A stretch of 64,000 nt of DNA. Origin: a virus. Of this stretch, positions 31,272-40,399 are shown in pieces; position 1 is the first letter of the stretch, and each line of letters starts with the position of its first letter. The notes under the pieces are model-generated. The model did no database searches. It was not told where the DNA came from and saw nothing but the letters and a program-made list of their open reading frames with translations. Made by a program: the position numbers and the translations under genes. The DNA lies in IMG/VR virus record IMGVR_UViG_3300043313_001040, positions 1-64,000 of that record; one strand, given 5' to 3'.

Positions 31272-31861
31272 GAGATCAGCCGGGAGTGGATGTTAGCCAC
31301 ACCTGAGAGCATCCGAGCACAGGTTTCTTTCCTCTCTGAAGACCAATCTTCGAGCGGTGATTGCTCGAATTCGTCGGCGAAATACCGCTCGATCTTGGCC
31401 GCCCAGGTTACGAACGATTCCCGTTTCTCGTCCTTCTTCTTCTTCTTGGCTGGGTCGTTGTCGTCGCACAGCTTTAGGACATCGCGAATGCTCTCGCATT
31501 TCTCAATTTCCGATGCGTGCTTTGCCATCGCCTCGCTGACCTTCATGTAATTGTAGGCCGTGCGCTGCGAGAACTCGAAGGTTTCCGCCAGCCATTCCGT
31601 GAAGTTTTTATCCTTCGGGAGCTGGACTTTCGCTGCTAGGAGAAGCTGTCCGGCGCGGGCAGCGGCGATTACCGCTCTACCCATCTGACCAATCGCCGCT
31701 TTGTGGCTCTGCTTGATTTCTTCCGTAAGGGCTTCGATGCCTTCCGGAACCTCTGAGGAGAGAAGACTTAAGTCGACTGCGGGCGCGTCCTTGGACAACC
31801 TGTCCGCTTTGGTGATCCGACCTACGGCACCTTTGGTGCCTTTCCTTGTGAATTCTGCCAT
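31268..31861 (-). CDS. DUF3102-like protein
   Basis: 197 residues. The segment about 60-115 reads 'AAARAGQLLLAAKVQLPKDKNFTEWL' then 'FEFSQRTAYNYMKVSEAM', the pattern of DUF3102-type proteins (G-x2-L-x3-K...F-x2-W...S-x-R-T-A), which look like DNA-binding regulators and occur beside ParB/Noc-like genes. A lysine-rich patch follows. Overlaps the HTH gene upstream by 40 bp, so the two are likely co-regulated. Confidence 0.65.
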   Translation of the reverse strand: MAEFTRKGTKGAVGRITKADRLSKDAPAVDLSLLSSEVPEGIEALTEEIKQSHKAAIGQMGRAVIAAARAGQLLLAAKVQLPKDKNFTEWLAETFEFSQRTAYNYMKVSEAMAKHASEIEKCESIRDVLKLCDDNDPAKKKKKDEKRESFVTWAAKIERYFADEFEQSPLEDWSSERKETCARMLSGVANIHSRLIS

Positions 31862-32298
31862 ACTAATTCTGCCCTTTCTTTTGTTGCTGCTGTTTTTTGT
31901 CTGATTCGCTCGATCCGCTCTAGCTGGTGCTTCTTATAGCTCAGCCGAGCTTGCGGCGATTTTTGTGCCCTGGTAATGGGGAGCTGAAAGTCTTTCTGGA
32001 ACTTGAGAACGTGCTTGTCGAACGCCTGTTTGCTGATCCCGTGCTTGGCGGCAAACTGGGTGTAAGAGCATCCTTGGTATAATGGAATGCCGATAGCCGC
32101 TATGGCAACATCAATTTTGAGCCGGTAATCAGTGCTGTCGATTACCAGCGCGATGAACTTCAGCAATGCGACTGATGCCTGCATCGGCTCCGAAGAGAAG
32201 GATTCTGTCGACGGCGATTCGTCCAGGGAGTCATAATCGAACCCACAACTCGCCTGCGGATAGTCGGCGGGGTCACCGCCCTGATACGACGAATGCAT
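31822..32298 (-). CDS. HTH regulator-like protein
   Basis: 158 residues: acidic N-terminus (about 1-40), helical middle, and 'CSYTQFAAKHGISKQAFDKHV' (about 77-97), a canonical helix-turn-helix, followed by a basic C-terminus. It starts at the edge of a divergent promoter region and overlaps the DUF3102-like gene. It may control the late promoter facing the portal operon; this role is inferred from position. Confidence 0.6.
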   Translation of the reverse strand: MHSSYQGGDPADYPQASCGFDYDSLDESPSTESFSSEPMQASVALLKFIALVIDSTDYRLKIDVAIAAIGIPLYQGCSYTQFAAKHGISKQAFDKHVLKFQKDFQLPITRAQKSPQARLSYKKHQLERIERIRQKTAATKERAELVWQNSQGKAPKVP

Positions 32299-32386
32299 CC
32301 GTTATGATGTTGACATCGCTGCGAGGGCAAGCTATTCACGAGCGATTCCGGTGTGTCAACGATTTTTTTCATAAAGACCACAATAT
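32299..32386. promoter_or_regulatory. Divergent promoter region
   Basis: Rightward TTGACA (32310-32315), 17-bp spacer, TATTCA (32333-32338) is the best sigma-70 type promoter in the window and faces the portal operon. Leftward a TTGACA (complement of 32354-32359) faces the HTH gene but has a poor -10. The two overlap, so mutual exclusion or control by the HTH protein is possible. Confidence 0.65.
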
Positions 32387-32632
32387 ATGGATGACTGGCT
32401 GATCATTTATCGCACATATAGTGCCGAGGAGCTGGCCGCCGAGATTCAATTCCTCAAAGAAGAGCTGGCCAATCCTTACTCGGCCCAGGGGCTCGGTAGC
32501 CAGTCCGCCCAGCGTGATCTTAATGCTTTGAAGAACCGATTGTCGTCCGCTCTCCGGGTAGTCAGCGAGCGTGGCGGCGTTCGGCTCATCCAGGATAGTG
32601 TGGTTGATTTTAGCCGGGGACTTAACATCTAA
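32387..32632 (+). CDS. Small head protein before the portal, gpW-position
   Basis: 81 residues in the position of lambda gpW (between terminase and portal). Two helices with 'TYSAEELAAEIQFLKEEL' and 'SAQRDLNALKNRLSSALRV' and a C-terminal strand. Probably a head-completion or connector protein, but the sequence match is not strong. Its stop overlaps the portal start. Confidence 0.55.
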   Translation: MDDWLIIYRTYSAEELAAEIQFLKEELANPYSAQGLGSQSAQRDLNALKNRLSSALRVVSERGGVRLIQDSVVDFSRGLNI

Positions 32633-34179
32633 TGCTTACGAAACTCGAAAGATCGGTTCACACCGCAATCGAACGGGTAATCGCTCTCGCCAGTCCGCGC
32701 GAGGCCGCTCGACGACAATACGAACGCAAGGTTTACGAGTTCGGTTATGACGCGGCCAGTCCCGGCCGAGCCCGCCAATCAAAAGGCAGCGGACTGTGGA
32801 ATGCCGCATCCGAGAATCTCCAGAACAACCGTGATCGCGTAAAGATGATGTGGGAGGTCCGCGACCTGGTTCAAAATTATTCGTTCATTAAATCCATACT
32901 GCTGAAGGAGGCAATGTATGTCTGCGGCAAAATCCAGTATCAAGCCAACACCGGGGACCCCCAGGCCGATAGCGCCATCGAAGAATACTGGAATTACTGG
33001 TGCAAAAACTGCGACCTCACTGGCCGCCACGTCTTCCGGCAACTCATCCAGCTCATGCACGTCGGGATGCGCCGCGATGGAGATTCCGGTTTCATCCTCG
33101 TGGCTCAAGGTCCCGACCTCAAACTTCAAACCGTCGAAGCCGACCGCATCGGTAATCCGAATCAAGCGGGAACATCTGAGCAAAACTATTTCGGCGGGAT
33201 CAAGGTCAACGAGCTAGGCCAGGTTATCTATTACCGAATCTTCACCCGCAACATTCATGGACAATACTCCGATCCCACTGAGGTTCCGCCTGACAGCTTT
33301 GTTCACTATTTTGATCCTCTCCGGAGTGACCAATACCGGGGCATCACGGCTTTCGACACCGCTATACCTCATGCGCGAGACCTCTACGAACTTCTTCAAA
33401 TGGAGAAGCTTGCGGTTAAATGGGCCAGCGCCCAGACCGGCATCATCACCAAACAGGACCCATCCCTTACTGAGTGGAAGACCGGTGACCTCACGGCAAA
33501 GGGCACACCTGTCGAGTCCGTAGAAGCTGGGAAACTTCATCGACTGCTTCCAGGAGAAAATGTTACGCCTTTCCCTGGTTCGAACCGGCCAAGTGCGACA
33601 TTTAATGGATTCGTTACCACTCTTGTTCGTGAAATGGCTAATGGACTGAACCTGCCGTTTTCTTTTGTTTGGGACCCAAGCACGCTCGGTGGAGCGACTG
33701 CCCGGCTGGAGTCTGCCCAAACTCAGCGTTGTTTCGCTCGTCACCAAAATCTCCTCACCGAGCAGGTGCTCGATAAGATCAAGAACGCGGTCCTCACCCG
33801 GGCTATCGCATTCAAGCTGATCCCACCAGTTCAAACCTATCGCCAGGGCATGTGGCAGTTCCCGGCGCACATCACCGCTGACGTGGGATACCAGACTCAA
33901 GCCGACCTCGCCATGCTGTCCCAGGGCCTCAAAACTCGTTCTGACATCTACGGAGAAATGGGCCTCGACTTCGAAGAACAGACGCGCGTTCTCGCCAGCG
34001 AGATTCAGTATTACCAGCGAATCGCAGCGGAGACCGGTGTGCCCATCGAGCTGCTCACCCAAGGCCTTCCGAATGCTTCGATGATGTTGGCCCAGATGCA
34101 GCAGGCACAGGAAGCAACCATGGCAGGCAAAAAGGCTCCAGTAATTCAGTTCCGACCCGAGTCTTCGAAGACTGGCTAG
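32632..34179 (+). CDS. Portal protein, lambda gpB type
   Basis: 515 residues. Dodecameric ring at the capsid vertex through which DNA is packaged and ejected. Shows family features: a basic start, a 'LVQNYSFIKSILLKEAMYVCG' early block, 'GDSGFILV' and 'EADRI' in the stem-wing part, 'EVPPDSFVHYFDPLRSDQYRGI' near the middle, and a 'WDPSTLGGATARLESAQ' helix-rich crown region. Length is usual for the family. The start overlaps the previous stop. Confidence 0.9.
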   Translation: MLTKLERSVHTAIERVIALASPREAARRQYERKVYEFGYDAASPGRARQSKGSGLWNAASENLQNNRDRVKMMWEVRDLVQNYSFIKSILLKEAMYVCGKIQYQANTGDPQADSAIEEYWNYWCKNCDLTGRHVFRQLIQLMHVGMRRDGDSGFILVAQGPDLKLQTVEADRIGNPNQAGTSEQNYFGGIKVNELGQVIYYRIFTRNIHGQYSDPTEVPPDSFVHYFDPLRSDQYRGITAFDTAIPHARDLYELLQMEKLAVKWASAQTGIITKQDPSLTEWKTGDLTAKGTPVESVEAGKLHRLLPGENVTPFPGSNRPSATFNGFVTTLVREMANGLNLPFSFVWDPSTLGGATARLESAQTQRCFARHQNLLTEQVLDKIKNAVLTRAIAFKLIPPVQTYRQGMWQFPAHITADVGYQTQADLAMLSQGLKTRSDIYGEMGLDFEEQTRVLASEIQYYQRIAAETGVPIELLTQGLPNASMMLAQMQQAQEATMAGKKAPVIQFRPESSKTG

Positions 34180-34200
34180 GTTGACGCCGTTTACAATAAC

Positions 34201-35148
34201 ATGATGACCTCTGGCGGCATTCCAATCTCCGGGCCAATCGCAGCCAGGATTTTGAAGCGCGTCAAAGGTCCGCGCAAGGCAGCCAAACGTGTCGCCACCG
34301 TTTTGTCGCGCATTGTCGATCCAATGGAAATGTCGGCTATCCTCAAGACTGTCGAGTTCGCTAAATCCTGGGCAGACACAGATCCCACGAGCTGGGGGGA
34401 CGTTTACGGATCGGTTAGCGAAACCGGCCGCCGCAAGCGCGGCATCGTTCATCAGGTCGTTGGTAATGCGGAATATGGTGCTCGCTGGGCCGGTGACCTT
34501 TACGACGTGTCCAGGCGCAACCGGTCCGAAAGCGGCCGAGCCGGGAAGTTTAAGATTACCGAGAACTCACCGAATACCGCCCGTATTACCGTGGGTCCTG
34601 ACCAACGCGAACGTCGGAAGAAATACGTCTGGGAGCGCGTGGGGGTGCAACGGCAGATTGCAGCCGTTGGGCTGGCCGCTACTCTGGTTGGGGGTGCAAA
34701 GCTGCATCAGGTTTTAACAAAAGCTGGTGAAGGCAGCGCCCTTGTTGGCATAAAAAACATTGCCAAACGGGCGGCTTACGGAGTCCGCAGTGGCGTCAGC
34801 AAAGCGGTCGGTGGCGGCTCTATTTCAGAACCAGTTCTGGAGCATGGCCCACAGCATGTCGCTGCCCAAATGGCTGCTGATTTGGCCAGTCAAAAAGAGA
34901 AAAAATCACAGTCCGCAGCGAAGAGCATAGCTACAAAATTGACCAGGTATGGTGAAGGGTCAAAGAAGGTTCTACCCTTCAAGACTGCTACCGGGGACGT
35001 CGTTCCATCTGGACATCCTGAAGCCGTTGAGCCCCACTTGACACCCGATCCTAAAACTGGAGAACTGAAGCACCGTAAGAAAACTTTCCGCAAAGAAGCG
35101 TTCGACTTTCCAGGAGGCAATCCGATTCCATTTAGAAAATCCAACTAA
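34201..35148 (+). CDS. Putative internal virion protein with hydrophobic segment
   Basis: 315 residues, basic, Gly/Ala-rich. About 155-175 is a hydrophobic Gly-containing segment (IAAVGLAATLVGGAK) suited to membrane insertion; the ends are charged and helical. No enzyme motif. It is one of three consecutive genes of this style between portal and protease, where lambda-type phages have none. They may be ejected with DNA. Inference from composition and position only. Confidence 0.55.
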   Translation: MMTSGGIPISGPIAARILKRVKGPRKAAKRVATVLSRIVDPMEMSAILKTVEFAKSWADTDPTSWGDVYGSVSETGRRKRGIVHQVVGNAEYGARWAGDLYDVSRRNRSESGRAGKFKITENSPNTARITVGPDQRERRKKYVWERVGVQRQIAAVGLAATLVGGAKLHQVLTKAGEGSALVGIKNIAKRAAYGVRSGVSKAVGGGSISEPVLEHGPQHVAAQMAADLASQKEKKSQSAAKSIATKLTRYGEGSKKVLPFKTATGDVVPSGHPEAVEPHLTPDPKTGELKHRKKTFRKEAFDFPGGNPIPFRKSN

Positions 35149-35149
35149 C

Positions 35150-35569
35150 ATGAACCTTACACCCAATCAGCAGAAACGTGTCGTAACTGAATTTTCGGTC
35201 CTGGAGCAACGCCTGGACATGGTGCTGTTCGCCAAACGAGACGACGACGATGATGATGGCTTTCCTTACGTGAAAACTGGCCTGGCCGGAGCTGGAGCTG
35301 CAGGTTTGGGATACGGTGGATATGCAGTTGCCCAGCGCGGCGCTCGCGTCAATGGTGCTCCTTTACCAGGAACCGTCATGGGACCAGGCATCGGCTATGG
35401 CATGAATTCGATTCCTGGGCCAATAGGTCCTTCGGCACCAAAGGGATTTTTCAATAATCTCGGCACGGGCGCTAAAGCCGTAGGAACCGACATCGCGGAA
35501 TCACCCGTGATTCGCAACCTTCGTGCCCTGCTGAAAGGCGGAGTCAGAAAAGCAGCCAAGGCCCTGTAA
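35150..35569 (+). CDS. Putative internal virion protein, Gly-rich, 139 aa
   Basis: Charged N-terminus with an unusual Asp run (six consecutive Asp near residue 31), then a Gly/Ala/Tyr-rich segment (about 44-62) and a Pro/Gly region, ending in a basic helix. Its neighbours share the Gly/Ala hydrophobic patch. Unknown function. Confidence 0.55.
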   Translation: MNLTPNQQKRVVTEFSVLEQRLDMVLFAKRDDDDDDGFPYVKTGLAGAGAAGLGYGGYAVAQRGARVNGAPLPGTVMGPGIGYGMNSIPGPIGPSAPKGFFNNLGTGAKAVGTDIAESPVIRNLRALLKGGVRKAAKAL

Positions 35570-37774
35570 ATGGTCATCACCTCCGTAGCTGGCAGAAAAG
35601 ATCCCGAGCAGAAGACGCACCGCACGGCCTGGCTGGCTGGCGGAGCTGCTGCTGCCGTGGTCGGCGGTGTCCTTTATGGTGGGATTAAAGGTTACCGTTT
35701 GCCCGGAGGTGGTCGAGGGCACTTGATTGACGCAATTAAGGCTTCTGGCGTCCGAGAAGAGGCAGCCAAAAAAGCTGCCATTACTTCAGCCGAACGTTTG
35801 CAGCACGCTGCAAAAATTGATGAGCTGGTGCCGCACATTGCTGCCGAAGTGGCCGAACACGGCCCTGCTCATCACATGAAGACGGCCCGCGAGATCACGA
35901 AGCTGCCGGAGCCAGGCATTGCGCCGACGCACGCCGACTTCGAAAATATTACCAAGGCTCGCCGATACGCAGTCGATGCGGCCAGGAAACATGGCACCCT
36001 GGCCCTGACTGACCCGACCAAAAGAGATTGGGTCTACTGGGCCAAGCCGTTACATGGCGATAAGCCGACGCGCGGTCATTTCTTTCCGCCAGAGACGGCG
36101 CGCGAGCTTGATCAAAAGTGGATTAAGAAAGAGGCCAAGAACCGGATAACTCAAGATCCGGAATACGTTCATCCACGGGCTGTTCAAAAGGCACTGGAAA
36201 CCCGTGGCCTTAGGCAAGCAGGCGTGCGGGACCGTCGCGGCCCTGAGCATCTCCGCTCTGATGCTACCGAATGGCGTCCAGTCATTGACCCAAAGACCGG
36301 CCGCCAACAAGGCAAAGGAAAGCCCAAGGAGCTAATGGCGCTCTTCAAGCGAATTGAGTTCGATGTTTCGCTAAAGGAAGGTCGTGGTGCCAACGGTAAG
36401 TTCACGTCCAACAACGGGATGCCGCCACTATCGCCGCGCGACCTCCAGTATGCGTATCACGCGCCTCTGATTCGGCAGCACAACGAGCGCGAGCAGCCAA
36501 AGGGAATTTCGACTGGCAAGAAGCTGGCCATCGCGGGCGTGGGAGCAGCCGTGGGTGTAGGAGCACTCGTGCTGGGGAACAAAGCTTTCCGGAACAAGAT
36601 CATAGGTAAGGCGGCAGAGGAGGCTGGGGTTGCCACGGAAGCGGCCAGTTCTAAACTGCCTAAGGGAACACGAGAGGCTGTCGAGTCGGCATTTACCCAG
36701 CGCAATGATGCCAATGTTAAGGCCCTTCGCGCTGAAGCAGAACGCAAACTTTATGCGCAAGAGCTACGGCACTCAGAGGAAGTAGCCGGGCTGAAATCAA
36801 CCATTGAGGCTCATGCTCCAGCTTTGGCCGCGCGAGATGCACTGAAAGACAAGCACGAGAAGACTATCGAACATCTTCATGGCGAGTTGAGCAAGCTGCG
36901 GACTATCCTTAAAACCGACCCGGCTGGTCCTAAACCGGTCTTTACTCCGGTAGATCGGTTCAATCGTCCAATTCATCAGCGTGCGGCATACACCCATGAT
37001 AAAGCCATCACCGAGTTGCACAATGAAGCTGATCGTCATATCGAAGACGCCAAGACAACTCTCGGCGGTGTTGGGTTACGCCTGGAGAAAGCCCATGCTG
37101 ATCCGAAGACGAGTCCGCTGCAAAAAGCCAAGCTTATAATCGAAGAGCGACACCGCCGAGCACAACTCGACCAGCATCTTCAGCACAAACAGAAGATCTA
37201 CGAAATCGACAAAGTTGGCGACCTGGATGCCAAGGCTCAAGAGATCAACTCGCTGTATAAGTCGATGCTTGGGGTTCGAGGAACTACCAGGGCGAACATT
37301 GATGCTGATCACGCAAAGTTGAGCGCTGAAAATCGCGCAGCTAGGGCGGCGGGCAAGAAGGCGGAGATGCCATTTGGCGACGTAATTTCAATCAGTCAAC
37401 GAGGCATTGCAGCCGTTGAAGGCACCGGCGTTAAAGGCCACGGCGGAAAAAAGAAGAACACCAAGAACTATATGTCCGATCAGCGCCTGGCGACTCGACT
37501 CTGCCGCGCATTGACCAAACCCGCGTTCGAACTCGTTCGGCTAACTCCGCGTATGATCGAGCTGGGCATTGGTGGAGAGCCAGCTCTCACCAGGGATGTG
37601 TTCTCCGGAATTGAAGAATTCCTCGCCAACAAACGAGCCAGGCTGGGCAAATTGAATCTGACTCCCAGGAAAAAATTGACTGCAGCTAATTCAATGGCTG
37701 ATCTACCCGCCCACGAACGTTCGTTCAAATATTCAGCAGGCATGGTTCCCATTCGCAAGTCGCAGCTCGGTTGA
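35570..37774 (+). CDS. Large putative internal virion/ejection protein
   Basis: 734 residues with two Gly/Ala-rich hydrophobic segments (about 22-42 and about 309-327), a 'KEGRGANGKFTSNNG' turn between, and long charged helical stretches (about 340-600) that look like coiled coil. Ends with a basic, fibrous tail. No catalytic motif. Likely a minor head/ejection protein. The gene begins 1 bp after the previous stop and contains palindrome copy 7. Confidence 0.55.
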   Translation: MVITSVAGRKDPEQKTHRTAWLAGGAAAAVVGGVLYGGIKGYRLPGGGRGHLIDAIKASGVREEAAKKAAITSAERLQHAAKIDELVPHIAAEVAEHGPAHHMKTAREITKLPEPGIAPTHADFENITKARRYAVDAARKHGTLALTDPTKRDWVYWAKPLHGDKPTRGHFFPPETARELDQKWIKKEAKNRITQDPEYVHPRAVQKALETRGLRQAGVRDRRGPEHLRSDATEWRPVIDPKTGRQQGKGKPKELMALFKRIEFDVSLKEGRGANGKFTSNNGMPPLSPRDLQYAYHAPLIRQHNEREQPKGISTGKKLAIAGVGAAVGVGALVLGNKAFRNKIIGKAAEEAGVATEAASSKLPKGTREAVESAFTQRNDANVKALRAEAERKLYAQELRHSEEVAGLKSTIEAHAPALAARDALKDKHEKTIEHLHGELSKLRTILKTDPAGPKPVFTPVDRFNRPIHQRAAYTHDKAITELHNEADRHIEDAKTTLGGVGLRLEKAHADPKTSPLQKAKLIIEERHRRAQLDQHLQHKQKIYEIDKVGDLDAKAQEINSLYKSMLGVRGTTRANIDADHAKLSAENRAARAAGKKAEMPFGDVISISQRGIAAVEGTGVKGHGGKKKNTKNYMSDQRLATRLCRALTKPAFELVRLTPRMIELGIGGEPALTRDVFSGIEEFLANKRARLGKLNLTPRKKLTAANSMADLPAHERSFKYSAGMVPIRKSQLG
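35798..35813. repeat. Dispersed palindrome copy 7
   Basis: TTGCAGCACGCTGCAA inside the 734-residue gene, encoding LQHAA. Confidence 0.85.
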
Positions 37775-37789
37775 CACCCTTGCTTCGGT

Positions 37790-39031
37790 GTGAACGAAGT
37801 TAAGGTTACCTATTTCTCCGACATCCTCGGTCGATTCGACAAGGACTCGGGCAAAATCTACGGTGTATCAGTTATCACCGAAGGCAAAGCGAAGGGGCAC
37901 GATCTGATCGTCGATTCCCAGACGCTTATGGAGATCAAGGAGGCGGCTGAATCCTGCCCAGACGGTCGACTGAAGACCAAGCTCAACCACCGCAGCGGTG
38001 TGGAATCTGTCTTCGGTTACCTGGAGAACTTCCGGGTCGACGGTCCAAAACTTCTGGCAGATCTGAAGATGCTGAAAAGTCACAAAGATTTCGAACAAAC
38101 CTTCGAACAAATCGAGTCGCTTCCGAACGCCATCGGGCTCTCTGTTGCCTTCGTTGGCAAAGAAGAAAAGAACCGGTCTGGTCAGAAACTCGCTCGTTGC
38201 CGAGAGATTCTTTCCGCCGATCTGGTGCCTGAACCAGCGGCCAATCCGACCGGCATGTTTGAAGCAAAAGGAGCTGCCGTGGTTGACACCGAAAAAATAG
38301 ATAACATGAGCAAACCAAATGATCCGGCCGGACCGGCTAACGAGCCGGAAATCACGAACGCGCAAATCATGGCTTTCCTCCAGGAACAAGTCATGCCGCG
38401 TATCGAGGCGACTGAACAATTTCAAAAGGCCATCCAGGACGAACTGGAAGCCGCCGCTGGTGATCCGGAAGGCGCTGAAGATCCAGTGCCCGGTGCTGGC
38501 GATCCCGCCAACGCCAGTGCTCACAAGCCAGGTGCCGGTGGTGACACAAACGAAGGCGGAACTCGCGGTGGAGGGCCTGAGGGCAGCTCCATGCAGCGTG
38601 CCGCCGCTCGCCAGGGTGACCCCAATGCTCAGCCTGAGCCTGTCGCCGCTGAGATGTCCGCGCTGCGTGATGCGGTTATCAATCTGGAACGTAAAATCGC
38701 TGACAAGGAAAACGCAGAGCGTGAAGTCCAGTTCGAACAAGCACTGAAGGTCATCAAGGACAAGACCGAGGCCGTGGTTGAGTATGCGGCCCAGCTCGAA
38801 CAGGACAACACTGTTTTGCTCGAAGCTCTGAAGACTGGCACCATGCCGGTCAAAAACCACAAGAGCGAGATTCTGCTCGATACCGGCAACGAAGCCGATT
38901 TCCAAACCCGCGTGAAGAAACACGTGGATGCTGGCAAGACCAAAAGCGAGGCAGTCATGCTGGCTCGGAAAGAAGATCCTGCAGCGCACACCAAATGGCT
39001 TGAGAGCCAGGGAGTCGTCACCACTCTGTAA
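37790..39031 (+). CDS. Capsid maturation protease fused to scaffold
   Basis: 413 residues, GTG start. The N-terminal 165 residues resemble the prohead protease fold: 'LNHRSGVESVFGYLENF' (His around 66) and 'LPNAIGLSVAFVG' (Ser near 116) in the order of the His/Ser pair of herpesvirus-type assembly proteases, then 'ILSADLVPEPAANPTGMF'. The C-terminal half is acidic, Pro/Gly-rich and helical like a scaffold (about 173-410). An internal ATG at 38306 preceded by AATAGATAAC could give a separate scaffold protein of about 241 residues, as lambda Nu3 arises from gene C. Confidence 0.75.
   Translation: MNEVKVTYFSDILGRFDKDSGKIYGVSVITEGKAKGHDLIVDSQTLMEIKEAAESCPDGRLKTKLNHRSGVESVFGYLENFRVDGPKLLADLKMLKSHKDFEQTFEQIESLPNAIGLSVAFVGKEEKNRSGQKLARCREILSADLVPEPAANPTGMFEAKGAAVVDTEKIDNMSKPNDPAGPANEPEITNAQIMAFLQEQVMPRIEATEQFQKAIQDELEAAAGDPEGAEDPVPGAGDPANASAHKPGAGGDTNEGGTRGGGPEGSSMQRAAARQGDPNAQPEPVAAEMSALRDAVINLERKIADKENAEREVQFEQALKVIKDKTEAVVEYAAQLEQDNTVLLEALKTGTMPVKNHKSEILLDTGNEADFQTRVKKHVDAGKTKSEAVMLARKEDPAAHTKWLESQGVVTTL
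38306..39031 (+). CDS. Possible internal-start scaffold product
   Basis: In-frame ATG at 38306 (residue 173 of the protease gene) begins 'MSKPNDPAGPAN', exactly where the protease domain ends and the acidic scaffold region begins. A TTGACAC sequence, seen before several other starts here, lies 17 nt upstream. Same frame and stop as the parent gene. Confidence 0.45.
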   Translation: MSKPNDPAGPANEPEITNAQIMAFLQEQVMPRIEATEQFQKAIQDELEAAAGDPEGAEDPVPGAGDPANASAHKPGAGGDTNEGGTRGGGPEGSSMQRAAARQGDPNAQPEPVAAEMSALRDAVINLERKIADKENAEREVQFEQALKVIKDKTEAVVEYAAQLEQDNTVLLEALKTGTMPVKNHKSEILLDTGNEADFQTRVKKHVDAGKTKSEAVMLARKEDPAAHTKWLESQGVVTTL

Positions 39032-39048
39032 AAACCAGACCCAAACAT

Positions 39049-39417
39049 ATGAACCACAATAACGTAATTTCTCTCCCAGTCGGTGCTTCAGCGTTGGTCG
39101 CGCATCAGCGCGTCCGGCTGGCTGCTGGTCTGGTGGTGGCTGCCGGAGCTTCTGACAAGGATTGCCTCGGTCACGTCCTTCAGGACACCGTGGCTGGCGG
39201 CACTGCTGACATCGCGATCAAATTCGCGTCAGGAATGCACTATGCAATCGCTTCTGCCGCAATCAACAACGGCGATGCGGTAACCGGCGCGGCCGGTGGC
39301 AAAATCGTGGCAGGTGCTGCCGGAGTCGGCGGCGACGTAGCCGTGGCCCTCAGCGGTGCTACCGGAGACGGTTCGATCATTCGGATCATCTACGTGGGCA
39401 GCAACGCCGGAACCTAA
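39049..39417 (+). CDS. Capsid decoration-like protein, DUF2190-like
   Basis: 122 residues, small, Gly/Ala/Val-rich with alternating strands ('VAHQRVRLAAGLVVAAGASDKDC' then 'AVTGAAGGKIVAGAAGVGGDVAVAL'). It precedes the major capsid protein, the usual position for a cement/decoration protein (compare lambda gpD). Assigned from composition, position and strand pattern. Confidence 0.6.
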   Translation: MNHNNVISLPVGASALVAHQRVRLAAGLVVAAGASDKDCLGHVLQDTVAGGTADIAIKFASGMHYAIASAAINNGDAVTGAAGGKIVAGAAGVGGDVAVALSGATGDGSIIRIIYVGSNAGT

Positions 39418-39442
39418 TTTCAACTAACCAGAACCACACACT

Positions 39443-40399
39443 ATGTATTCCAACTCCGCAGCAGTAATCCGCCAGGACCTCAGCGTATTCGCAGAAGAAG
39501 CGGCTGGAGTAGACAACTACTTTATCGCCAGCAAGATCATGCCGGTGATCGAGTCGCCCGTGAAAGCGGGTGTCTACCCACGCATCCGCATCGCAGGAGG
39601 CCAGCTCATGAAGGCTGAGTCCACGCGGCGCGGTCCGACCGGCACCTACAACGAGATCGACCGTAAGATCGAGACGGATACCTTCGACTGCGTGGATCGC
39701 GGTCTTGAGGAACGTATCGACGACGTGATCGCTCGTGACCTGGAGCGCTTCTTCGACGTGGAGGTTCTGACGACGAAGTTGATCACGCGCCAGATCATGA
39801 TGGACTACGAGATTCGGGTCGCTGCGGCGATCATGAACACCTCGACGTTCAACACGACTGCGTTCACGACGCCGCTGACAGAAGCGAACGTCGGAACAAT
39901 CGACGTGGTGGCCGACATTTTTGCAGCCAAAGAGCGCCTCACCCGGCGCGGCATCGTCCCGAACACGATGATCATGACCGACTCGGTGTTCAACCGAATC
40001 CGTCGGACCATCAAACTCCAGACGTTCCTGTATGGAACGCTCGGAGCGGGCACCGGTTACCGCCTGGTCAACGCGCAAGACATCGGCAATGCCCTGGGCA
40101 TCCCGAACGTCTTCATCGCGGCGGCGACCTACGACCGTGCGGATAAGGGCCAGGCCCCAATCCTCACTCCAGTCTGGGGCAACGAAACAATCTGGATCGG
40201 CTACGTGGCCGGTGGCGACTTCAGCGCGATGGGCGCGGGCCGAACAATCGTGTGGAGCGCAGACGCCCCCGGGATGTTCGTGACCGAGACCTACCGTTCG
40301 GAGCCACGGCGTGGTGACATGGTTCGGGTGCGTATGCACTCAGCCGAGAAGATCATCGACGCGACGGCGGGCGAACTGCTCACGACCGGATGGGCGTAA
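39443..40399 (+). CDS. Major capsid protein
   Basis: 318 residues. No obvious scaffold segment, as a separate protease/scaffold is upstream. Begins 'MYSNSAAVIRQDLSVFAEEAAG', typical of an HK97-fold capsid N-arm; the body is rich in strands and ends with a basic, Asp/Glu-mixed region. Located between two small decoration-like genes. High, regular codon usage is consistent with strong expression. Fold assignment is by length and position; no search was run. Confidence 0.8.
   Translation: MYSNSAAVIRQDLSVFAEEAAGVDNYFIASKIMPVIESPVKAGVYPRIRIAGGQLMKAESTRRGPTGTYNEIDRKIETDTFDCVDRGLEERIDDVIARDLERFFDVEVLTTKLITRQIMMDYEIRVAAAIMNTSTFNTTAFTTPLTEANVGTIDVVADIFAAKERLTRRGIVPNTMIMTDSVFNRIRRTIKLQTFLYGTLGAGTGYRLVNAQDIGNALGIPNVFIAAATYDRADKGQAPILTPVWGNETIWIGYVAGGDFSAMGAGRTIVWSADAPGMFVTETYRSEPRRGDMVRVRMHSAEKIIDATAGELLTTGWA

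Noticed and set aside
33214-34452. Open frame of 412 residues opposite the portal gene
   Set aside because: Antisense shadow of the portal protein; unnatural composition and no start site signal.
37868-38989. Open frame of 373 residues opposite the protease/scaffold gene
   Set aside because: Antisense shadow; the scaffold's biased codons keep the opposite frame open.
39386-40339. Open frame of 317 residues opposite the capsid gene
   Set aside because: Antisense shadow with His/Asp/Arg-rich product; the capsid frame is the real gene.
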